NCBI GenBank assembly: GCA_027493525.1
Contig: JAOSKN010000003.1
Coordinates: forward strand, 372,001 to 436,000
Direction of reading: 5' to 3'
Length of the DNA stretch: 64,000 bases
DNA from: Planctomycetota bacterium
GTDB taxonomy: Bacteria > Planctomycetota > SZUA-567 > H5-PLA8
A program made the translations under genes and the position numbers. Below are positions 55,631 through 63,500 of the stretch, in pieces. The notes under the pieces were generated by a model. That model did not search any database, was not told the DNA's origin, and was given only the letters and a program-made list of their open reading frames with translations. Positions within the stretch are counted from its first letter, which is position 1. Each line of letters opens with the position of its first letter.

Positions 55631-56443
55631 GTGGCCAAGAACGTCGTCGTCGGCGCGCATCCGTGGGTTTACGCGGCGCGGCGCCCTCAACGCGACATCT
55701 ATCCGATTCTCGGCGAGATCTTCGCGGACATGAGCGCCTCCGGGCTGGACGGCATTGAACTCATGGATTCGGCCCTCGTTCCCGATGGCGCCGTGGAGCG
55801 CATCGGCGAGCTGTCGCGGGAGCACGGCCTGCCGGTCATTGGGACCTCCTTCGGCGCGTGCATGTGGGATCGCGCGAAGCACGCCGAAATTCGCGATTAC
55901 GCCAAAGGCGTCGTCGCGCGTTTGGCGCAACTCGGCGGACGCACCCTCGGCGTCTCGGTAGGCGCGGCGCCGAAGCGCAAGACGCCCGAGCAACTGGACG
56001 CCCAAGCCGACCTGTTGCGTGAGGTTGTCGCCCTGTGCGAAGCGCATCGCGTGGTTCTCAACCTGCACAACCATACGTATGAAGTGCAGGACGGTCTGTA
56101 CGACCTGCGCGGCACGTTGGACCGCGTTCCCGAAGCCAAACTGGGCCCGGACCTGAACTGGCTGCTCCGCGCGGGCGTCGATCCCGTGAAATTCCTTCAC
56201 GAATTTCGCGAACGCATCGTATTCCTCCATCTGCGGGACCAGCACGCCGGGGGCCGATGGTCCGAAGCGCTCGGCGAGGGCGACATGGATTACCGCGCCA
56301 TCTCGCGGGCGTTGCGCGAGATATCCTTCGCCGGCGACGTGATTATCGAGCTGGCTCATGAACGCGACTTCGAGCCGACACGGCCGATCGGCGAGAGCCT
56401 GAAGCGCAGCCGCGCCTTCGTGAAAGAGGTATTGGGATATTGA
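55631..56443 (+). CDS. Sugar phosphate isomerase/epimerase (TIM barrel)
   Basis: This 270-residue cytoplasmic enzyme of the xylose-isomerase-like superfamily isomerises or epimerises a sugar. Unlike the protein at the start of the window, the metal ligands are intact: Glu in DGIELMDSA, His in LNLHNHTYEV, Asp in GPDLNWLL, His in VFLHLRDQHAGG and Glu in VIIELAHERDF. The GTG at 55631 with GAAGGAG seven bases upstream is preferred to the ATG at 55610. The substrate is unknown. It is on the same strand as the UbiD-type gene but about 200 bp away. Confidence 0.85.
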   Translation: MAKNVVVGAHPWVYAARRPQRDIYPILGEIFADMSASGLDGIELMDSALVPDGAVERIGELSREHGLPVIGTSFGACMWDRAKHAEIRDYAKGVVARLAQLGGRTLGVSVGAAPKRKTPEQLDAQADLLREVVALCEAHRVVLNLHNHTYEVQDGLYDLRGTLDRVPEAKLGPDLNWLLRAGVDPVKFLHEFRERIVFLHLRDQHAGGRWSEALGEGDMDYRAISRALREISFAGDVIIELAHERDFEPTRPIGESLKRSRAFVKEVLGY

Positions 56444-56601
56444 GACCGTACAGGGAATGAACATCGAGTGCGGCCCACGCTGCACGGAGGACATCCGAGC
56501 GGCGAGCATGCCATTCGAGCACGCGAAGGCCTTCGGGCTTCCATACGCCTTTCGCACGGGCCGCTCGCGGCGGCGCCGGGGCAACGGCGTGGCCGGCGCT
56601 C

Positions 56602-56961
56602 TCAGCCTCGCTTTCGGCGCCTCCTCGCCGTGATGAGTTTGGGGCCGAGCCAGAGGGCGAAGCCGGTAATCACCAGCGCCGTCAATCCGAGCGCGACCAA
56701 GTCGACGGTCATGCGGCCCCAAGCCCCGAACGACTTGCCGCTGTGGAGTTTCTTGAGCAGGCCGCCTCCGAAGTGATTGATGCCGATGCCCGTGAACGCA
56801 ATGAGGAGAATGAACGGGGAAAGCACGACGCCCAAGTAAAGGTGAACTCTTCGGAGTTTCGCCACGGTGCGCGGCAGATAGGCGCCTGCCGGCGCGGGAC
56901 GCGGGGCGACGGCGCGCTCCACCGAGTCGCCGGCGGGAAGCTTTGCGATGGCACGTGACAT
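56602..56961 (-). CDS. PepSY-associated TM-helix protein
   Basis: This 119-residue membrane protein has two helices: YLGVVLSPFILLIAFTGIGI and VDLVALGLTALVITGFALWL. The sequence RRVHLYLGVVLSPFILL is the PepSY-TM hallmark, where His in the first helix may bind heme or iron-related cofactors. It is shorter than most members (160-500 residues) because it lacks the periplasmic part. AAAGGAG six bases upstream marks the ATG at 56961. A basic C-terminus (RRRRKRG) faces the cytoplasm. Iron-uptake-linked flavin reductases are usual partners, but none is adjacent. Confidence 0.75.
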   Translation of the reverse strand: MSRAIAKLPAGDSVERAVAPRPAPAGAYLPRTVAKLRRVHLYLGVVLSPFILLIAFTGIGINHFGGGLLKKLHSGKSFGAWGRMTVDLVALGLTALVITGFALWLGPKLITARRRRKRG

Positions 56962-57317
56962 CGAATCTCCTTTCCGTTTGGCTCAGCCAGGGCGGCGAAC
57001 GAGAGGCCGTTGAGCGAACGCGGCGGCGCCCGGCCGCAAAATACATTTTGCCGCAGCCGGTCGGTGAGCTGCCGCTTACGGCGATTCTCGCCCCGTTCAA
57101 GGCGGTCCTCAAGAAAAAATCGTGGGGGCTCGACTCCATACATGGGCATGGACCGTGGGCAGTGCGCGGGAGACGAGCGAGGATAGGTCCCAAGGCGGGC
57201 GAGGTTGCCGAGCAGGCGGGGGAGAACCTCCAGACAATCCACCACGGCGAGCGCCGAAGACGCCATCCCGTGCGCCACGCGCTTGGGGAGCCGATGGCTT
57301 TCGCGTATAATCCTTCC
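56962..57317. other. Intergenic region between PepSY-TM gene and ubiE
   Basis: In this 356-bp region I find no convincing gene on either strand. The long frames that cross it have the Arg/Pro/Ala-rich composition of shadow frames. It contains the ubiE promoter at 57283-57311. The rest shows no clear repeat, tRNA or terminator. Confidence 0.5.
57283..57311 (+). promoter_or_regulatory. Strong sigma-70 promoter placed for a leaderless ubiE message
   Basis: TTGGGG (57283-57288), exactly 17 bases and a perfect TATAAT (57306-57311) end six bases before the ATG at 57318. No Shine-Dalgarno fits between, so transcription probably starts at the A of the start codon. Confidence 0.75.
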
Positions 57318-58084
57318 ATGCCCGATGCCGCCCTCGCCAGCCCCAAACCAGCCCTCCTCATTAACGCCGGCGGCAAATCCCCCGCTGAGGTGCGCGAGAT
57401 GTTCGCGCGCGTGGCGCGGCGCTACGACTTCCTGAACCACCTGCTCTCCCTGGGACTCGATTTCACCTGGCGCCGGCGCCTGGCGGCCGAACTCGACGGG
57501 CTGGGGAGGGCGACTGGCTCGCCGACGTCTGCACCGGCACCGGCGACGTGGCCTTCGCCGCGCGCAGGCGCGTTCCCGCGCTGAAGGTCCTGGCGCTCGA
57601 CTTCACCCCCGAGATGGTCGCGTACGGGCCGAAGAAAGCCGCGCGAAAGAAGGCCGGCGGAATCGCCTTTGGGATCGGCGACGCGCTGCATCTGCCGCTG
57701 GCCGACGGCGCGGCGGCGGCGTCCAGCGTCGCCTTCGGGATCCGGAACGTGGGGAGCCTCGATGCCGGCCTGCGCGAACTCACCCGCGTTGTGCGCCCCG
57801 GCGGGAAGGTGCTGGTCCTGGAGTTCACCAAGCCCCGCGGCCTGCTATTCGGACCGCTCTACATGTTCTATCTGAAGCGCATCCTGCCCCTCGTCGCGCG
57901 CCTGATCGCCTGGGCCGCCGGCGACGCCTACCGCTATCTGCCCAGCTCGATCCAGGCGTTCGCGGGGCCGGATGAAATGAAGCTTAAGATGGAGCAGATT
58001 GGTTTGGCCGATGTGCGCGCGGTGTCGCTGACGTTTGGGACGGTGCATCTGTACGTGGGAAAAAACGTAACACGTAACACGTAA
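57318..58084 (+). CDS. ubiE: Demethylmenaquinone/ubiquinone methyltransferase (UbiE/MenG); one frameshift
   Basis: This is a SAM-dependent C-methyltransferase of quinone synthesis, about 255 residues. The N-terminus PAEVREMFARVARRYDFLNH is characteristic. A frameshift at GGG (57508-57510) then breaks the frame before the SAM motif; one additional G restores GDWLADVCTGTGDVAFAA. The remainder is intact (FTPEMVAYGPKKA, GDALHLPLAD, AFGIRNV, VLVLEFTKPRG), with the C-terminus made from a heptamer repeat (VGKNVTRNT). The other core residues are fine, so a sequencing indel is likely. The promoter allows leaderless translation. With the UbiD-type enzyme it points to menaquinone synthesis. Confidence 0.88.
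58064..58084. repeat. 7-bp tandem repeat forming the end of ubiE (3 units)
   Basis: AACGTAA, CACGTAA and CACGTAA lie in register; the last supplies the TAA stop of ubiE. The array encodes the last residues NVTRNT. Confidence 0.75.
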
Positions 58085-58119
58085 TAACTGTTTCAAGTCC
58101 TTGGCCTGGAAGGCAGGAG

Positions 58120-58133
58120 TTTACGTTTTACGT
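58120..58133. repeat. 7-bp tandem repeat (2 units) next to the amidase stop
   Basis: TTTACGT occurs twice in register just before the TCA that is the minus-strand stop of the amidase gene (58135-58137). It is the reverse complement of the type at 58064. Confidence 0.55.
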
Positions 58134-58134
58134 C

Positions 58135-58914
58135 TCACTCCCCCGCCGTCTTCCGAATCCGCTCCAACGGAAAGAACCGCCCCGGACAGACCGTGCTCCC
58201 GCCTTCGCGAATCCCGCCGTGGCCGTAGATGCGCGAGGGCGGAATGCCGAACTTCGCGCAGAGGCGTTTGCAGAGGTCCGCGACGGCCTGGACCTGCGCC
58301 TCGCTGGGCTCGCGGAGCTCGAAGTTGCCCACGAGGCAGATCCCGATGCCGCGCTCGTTGAACTCGCTGGAGTGCGCGTGCGCGCCGGCTTCCTGGCGCC
58401 GCCAGCGCGGCCCGGCCTCGACCTCCCCATCGGCCGTATCCGTCCCGTTCCCGATTACGAAGTGATACCCGAGGCTCCGCCAGCCGCGTTCTTGCCGGTG
58501 GTAGGCGTCGAAACTCGCCGCGCTTCCTCGCAGCGTGGCCGAGTGATGCAGCACAATCGCCGTCCAGACCCGCACCGGCGCGCCGGAGTCGGCGGCCAGG
58601 GCTTCTTCGGTGAGCGGGGGCGTCTGGGCGGGCATGGACTGCGCGCCGGCCTCGTGCTGCGGATTCGGGATCCGGGCCGCCGGCAAGTCGGGATTAAGCG
58701 GCGCGGCATTGCCGGTGGCCGAGATGAAGAGCGTCGTCGTCAGGAAGAGCCCGCCCAGGATCAGCAGGGCGCGGCGGAGTGCGCGGCTGGGGGAGGGGTT
58801 CGAGCGGAAGATGAACTCCCCGACGCGCCGGCGCCGGTAGGGCGAGCGCCCGGAAAGGCGCGCCCACCCGTTTCCGAGGCCGTTGAGGAACTCGCGTAGG
58901 ACGCCGTTGCGCAT
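58135..58914 (-). CDS. Membrane-anchored PGRP-type N-acetylmuramoyl-L-alanine amidase
   Basis: This 259-residue protein has an N-terminal cytoplasmic stretch rich in Arg, a membrane anchor (ALLILGGLFLTTTLFISATG) and a periplasmic amidase domain of the PGRP/amidase_2 type. The conserved elements are WTAIVLHHSATLRGS (first zinc His), GYHFVIGNG, AGAHAHSSEFNERG (second His region) and GGSTVCPGRFF (Cys as in PGRPs). It cleaves the bond between MurNAc and the peptide stem and may serve wall remodelling. The ATG at 58914 is the first with acceptable context; the longer open frame to 59295 is Ser/Pro/Arg-rich and probably not translated. Confidence 0.85.
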   Translation of the reverse strand: MRNGVLREFLNGLGNGWARLSGRSPYRRRRVGEFIFRSNPSPSRALRRALLILGGLFLTTTLFISATGNAAPLNPDLPAARIPNPQHEAGAQSMPAQTPPLTEEALAADSGAPVRVWTAIVLHHSATLRGSAASFDAYHRQERGWRSLGYHFVIGNGTDTADGEVEAGPRWRRQEAGAHAHSSEFNERGIGICLVGNFELREPSEAQVQAVADLCKRLCAKFGIPPSRIYGHGGIREGGSTVCPGRFFPLERIRKTAGE

Positions 58915-59134
58915 GCGCCGTGGAACTCGCCGTGGATCCGGTGGGAAGCCTGCCCTGCGAGCCGAACCTTCCTGGTCCAGGTATCGGCCGGGCGGCTTGA
59001 GAGCTTCAGGCCCGCTTGCACTTTCCTCCGAAATGGATTGACTTGGCCAGGAAGGCCGGAGACGCGATTCGAATTGGTGTACGTACCGTGTAGTCGGATG
59101 AACTGGCGGCTGCATTGAAAGATCCGGGTGAACC

Positions 59135-60499
59135 ATGCCGGTGGAATGGACGGAGACGGCCGTATACGCGACGGGTCTGCTTGGCGCGATGCTGGCGGCC
59201 GTCGTGAGCGCCGGGGAGCTCGCCGTGCCCCAGGGCGCCGGGGAAGGCTGGGCGAGAAGGCACGCAGGCTTCAACGCGCGGGCCAGGGAAGGCAACGCCG
59301 ACTTGGTTTTTCTCGGTGACTCGTGGGTCGAGGGCTGGGAGACGGCGGGAAAGGAAGCGTGGGCGCGATTTTACGGCGACCGGCAGGCGGTCAACTTTGG
59401 CATCGCGGGCGACGGCGCGGAGCGTATCCTCTGGCGCGTGGAGCACGGCAACTTCGAGGGCCTTGCGCCCAAGCTGGTCGTGCTGATGTGCGACAACGAC
59501 GACGAGACGAGTACGCCTGAACAGCTCGCCGAGGGCGTCAAGCCCCTGGTTGGCAAGCTGCGCGCACGGCTGCCGAAGGCCAAAGTCCTGCTGCTGGGGC
59601 TGCTGCCCAGCGGAGCGAATCCTGAGGATCCCAAGCGGCAGAGCCTTGCCCAGGCCAACCAACGGCTGGCGCAGTTCGCGGACGACAAACAGGTTTTCTT
59701 TCTCGACCTGGGCCCCCGGCTCCTGGACCTCGAAGGCCGGCGGCCGCCCGAATTCTGGGCCGACGAAAAGCGCCTGACGCCTCGGGGTTACGAAATCTGC
59801 GCCGAGTGGCTCGACCAACGCGTGACCACGCTGATGGGCGCGCTGGAGAACCCGCTGCTCCCCGCGCCGCTCGATCCGCCCGGGTGGAACGGGGCCTGGC
59901 TGAAGCGCCACGAGAGCTTCAACGAACGCGCCAGGCAGGGCGGGGTGGACCTGATCTTCATCGGCGACTCGATCACCAACGGCTGGATTAACGAGGGCAA
60001 GCGGGTCTGGGAGACCTACTACGGCAAGCGCAACGCCGTGAACCTGGGCATCAGCACCGATCGCATCCAGAATGTCCTCTGGCGTCTGGACCACGGGAAC
60101 GTCGACGGCATTTCGCCCAAGCTGGCCGTGGTGATGATCGGCACCAACAACTCCAGCCGCAGCAAGCCGGAGCTGATTCCCGCGGGGATCAAGGCCGTCG
60201 TGGAACGGCTGCGCGCCAAGCTGCCGCAGACGAAGATTCTGCTGCTGGCGATCTTTCCGCGCGGGGCCGACAGCCAGGACCGCTGGCGCTTGGTCAACGA
60301 CAAGGTCAACGCCGAGATCGCCCAGTTCGCGGACGACGAGCGGGTCTATTTTCTCGACATCGGCCCCAAGCTCCTTGCGCCCGACGGCACGGCGAGCAAG
60401 GACATACTGCGCGATCTGCTGCATCTCTCGGAAAAGGGCTACGAGATCTGGGCGGCCTCGATTGAACCGCTGGTGGCCAAGCTGATGGGCGAGCGGTAA
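59135..60499 (+). CDS. Exported protein with two tandem SGNH/GDSL hydrolase domains, first degenerate
   Basis: This 454-residue protein has a hydrophobic N-terminus (VYATGLLGAMLAAVVSAG) and two PAF-acetylhydrolase-IB-like domains. The first (about 40-240) keeps FLGDSWVEGW (Ser63), but its final catalytic motif is D210-E-K-R213, where the second has D427-L-L-H430; the catalytic His is replaced by Arg. The second (about 255-454) is complete: FIGDSITNGW (Ser279), VMIGTNNSS and DLLHLSEKGYE. The halves are clear paralogues (for example WRVEHGNFEGLAPKL and WRLDHGNVDGISPKL). It probably deacetylates an exported glycan or lipid, with the first domain as a binding module. It converges on the beta-helix gene. 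Confidence 0.85.
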   Translation: MPVEWTETAVYATGLLGAMLAAVVSAGELAVPQGAGEGWARRHAGFNARAREGNADLVFLGDSWVEGWETAGKEAWARFYGDRQAVNFGIAGDGAERILWRVEHGNFEGLAPKLVVLMCDNDDETSTPEQLAEGVKPLVGKLRARLPKAKVLLLGLLPSGANPEDPKRQSLAQANQRLAQFADDKQVFFLDLGPRLLDLEGRRPPEFWADEKRLTPRGYEICAEWLDQRVTTLMGALENPLLPAPLDPPGWNGAWLKRHESFNERARQGGVDLIFIGDSITNGWINEGKRVWETYYGKRNAVNLGISTDRIQNVLWRLDHGNVDGISPKLAVVMIGTNNSSRSKPELIPAGIKAVVERLRAKLPQTKILLLAIFPRGADSQDRWRLVNDKVNAEIAQFADDERVYFLDIGPKLLAPDGTASKDILRDLLHLSEKGYEIWAASIEPLVAKLMGER

Positions 60500-60583
60500 G
60501 TACCGCGCCGCTGAAGTATCTGGCCCAATACGCCGGGCCCCAAGGCCCGGCGCGGTAGGTCGGGAACATCTGCGGCGCGGTAC
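60500..60583. repeat. 84-bp inverted-repeat element between convergent genes
   Basis: GTACCGCGCCGC (60500-60511) and GCGGCGCGGTAC (60572-60583) are perfect 12-bp inverted repeats. Inside, CGCCGGGCC (60531-60539) and GGCCCGGCG (60544-60552) form a 9-bp hairpin, and a second copy of GGCGCGGTA at 60549-60557 also pairs with the left arm. No T tract follows, so this is more like a small palindromic repeat than a terminator. Confidence 0.7.
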
Positions 60584-60592
60584 GAAGCGCGG

Positions 60593-63500
60593 TCAGGGCT
60601 TGGGCGGCACGTCCAACCACTCCCCTTTGAATCCCGCGCCGGGCGATTCCACTGCGTTTCCGCCGAACTCCAGGTTCTCGACGCGCGAGAAGACGAACCC
60701 GTATCCGGCTTCCGGCGCCTCCGATTTCTCGGTGTTAAGGTTGACGAGCCGGTTGCGCAGGATCTTCAGGCCGCGCACGCCCTGCGCGTACAGGGCCGCG
60801 ACGCGGCAATTCTCGAACAGGTTATCCACGATTTCGGTGCTTTCGTGCCATGCCGCGGTCGCGCTGACGTTGATCGAACCGATGTTTCGGTAGGCCACGC
60901 CGTGGGCTGTCCCGTAGATCATGGTGTCGCGAAAGACATTCTCGCGGATCCGGATGTCCCGGCCCATGGTGGCCTCTTTCCAGAAGATGCCGGGGGCCAT
61001 CAGGACGCCATGCCCCGCGACCTGTTCGAGCGTATTGTGCTCCATGAGGGCCTTCGTGGTGCTCAACAGGACGCCGCGCGCCCACGTATTGCGGAAGCGA
61101 TTGTCGCGGATCGTCGAGCCGCTGCAGACGTTGCCCTCGTAGGCGACCAGCGTGGGGCTCTTGAAGTCGAAATCCAGGGGCGCTTCAAAGACGACTTCGA
61201 CTAGTTTGAGCTTCTGCCCCGCTTCGAATTTCTTGCCCTTTTCGCGCCCGCACAGGCCGATGAACTGCCGCTCGTCGAAGGCCCACTCTTTCATGGTCAT
61301 CGACTTGACCTTGCGCGTGCCATGGGGCTTGAGCGTTTCGCCTTCGTAGAGCGTCAGTTCGTAGCCGGGTTGGTCCAGGTCGAGTCCGTGCGTCGTGCCG
61401 CCGCTCATCAAGAGGGTGTCGGGCGCCGGCCGCGCGTAGACGTCCGAATAGAACCCGTGAATGTTGACGAAGTCGTCGCACACGCCGTCCATCAGGCATT
61501 CCTCGATTTGGATGCCCCTGGCCATGCGGCAGGCGTGGATGCCGTCGGCGGTCGCGCAGACCAATCGCGAGGTGCCGGGCCTCCGCAACAGGCGCACGCG
61601 CCGGAAGGTCAGTCCGCCTTCGCCCTGGTCGCAGAAGAAGGTGAAGCCGGCGACCGCGTAGTAGGTGACGTCCTGGATGGTCACGTTCTCGGAGCCGCGG
61701 ATCGCGATCCCGCCGCCTCGGCGATAGCAGAGCGCGACCAGATCGCCGACGCCGACGCCGAAGCCCTGCGCCAGGGTCCGGTTGTAATGCCCGCCGACTT
61801 TCACGCGGTAGGTACGCTCGCCGATCTTGTTGCCCCAGAAAGCGAACGCACGGCAATGCCAAGCGCCCGGCTTCACGTTCCGAGTCTTCGGATCGAAGAA
61901 CATGGCGTTGATGTGCGGCTCCACGTCGGGAATCTCGGCATTGCGCTTCGCGAACGCGGGCGTGACGCGCTCGAAGCCTTCCTCGATTTCGACGTCGACG
62001 CGCCCTTCGTCCGGATGGAGGGCCACGATCTTCCCCTGCGTGAAAGGCAGGCCGTCCCAGTCGAAGACCAGGTTCTTGAGCGTGACGTTCCGGCATTTCC
62101 AAAGTTCGATCGACGAGGCGCTGTCCTCGAACCAGATCGTGGAGCCGGCGCCGTCGAGAGTGAAATCTTCCACGTGCTGGAAGAGCAGGTACGAGCTGCC
62201 GTCTTTCCTTTCGTTTTGCCAGAGCGAATTGAAGCGGTAGTTGCCTTTTTCCATCACGAATTCCTTCTGGCCCGCCTTGATGGCCGCCATGAGGTCCGCG
62301 CGCAGTTTGAGGCCGGCCTCGCGTTGCCTTTCCTTCTCGGCCTCGTCCCAAGCCAGGATCTCCGGCGGATACGCGCCCTTGCCGTGTTCGAGGGACTTGA
62401 GGTACTCGGTCCACGCCGCTTCGACTTTGGCTGATGGGCCGGGCCGCTCCCGCGCCGCGGCGTCGCCGGCCGACTCGATGACGTTGTCTTCCTGGAGCAC
62501 GTTCGCACAGGCGGAGGTGGCGATCGGCTGATTGATGTCCAGGCCGCCCTCGGGCGCTTCGGCGCGCCGCTGGTTGACCTGGAGCAGACGGTTGCGTTCG
62601 ATCTTCAGCCCGTCCACGCCCTGCGCGGCAATGCCGGCATACCAACTCCGTTCGATCTGGTTGTCGCGGATCACGATATTCCGATTGAGCGGACGTTCGA
62701 TCCGCCCCTCGGGGCAGACCAGGATCGGCACCCCGTGCAGCGGGCTCGCCTCCGAGGCGCTGATGTCAAACAGCCGGTTTTTCTCGATCAGGATGTCCTT
62801 TGCGAAGGTCCCGATCATCCACGCGGTGGACGGGCCGATGTTGATCCTGCAGGTCTTCTCGAAGGTATTGCCGCGGATCACGCCGCCATCGCCGGTCACG
62901 TACAGCGAGCGCGCCCAACCGGAGTGAAAGAAGCAGTTCTCGATGCGGAAGTTCTTCGCCGCGGGCACGTCGTCCCACAGGATCATGTCCAGCGGCTCGA
63001 GCCTGAGCTTTTCCGAGAGGGTGATCTTGACGAAGCGAGTCGGCCCCCATGCGAAGCGGTTTCGGGCCTTCTCCTTTTCGGCCAGCCCTTCCTCTTCGTA
63101 GGCTTCCGTCTTTTCAATCTTCGCCGTACCCCGCGGCTCCAGGGTGCCGAGGGCGTAGATCGAGACCGTCGCGCCGGCTTTGATCCACAGCGGCACCGAG
63201 GCGCTGCGGTTGGCCATCACGTGCTCGGTTTCGGAGAGCGATTTGACGATGAGCGGATTGAACGACTGGATTGGGATCGAGTCGTCCATGCTGCCTTCGA
63301 AGATCGAATCTCGCACGGTGAAGCCGTCGCCGGCCTGCATGGTGAAGAGGCCGGCGCTGTTGTTGCAGGTCAGCCGCCGCGTATTGGGGCGCCGGCGCAG
63401 TTCGAGGCCCTCGTAGACCGAGCCCTTGCCGCCCACGCAGCCCGAGTACACGTCGACGATCGAATCCAGACCTGCCGCGTAGATCTTCACGTTCTGGAAC

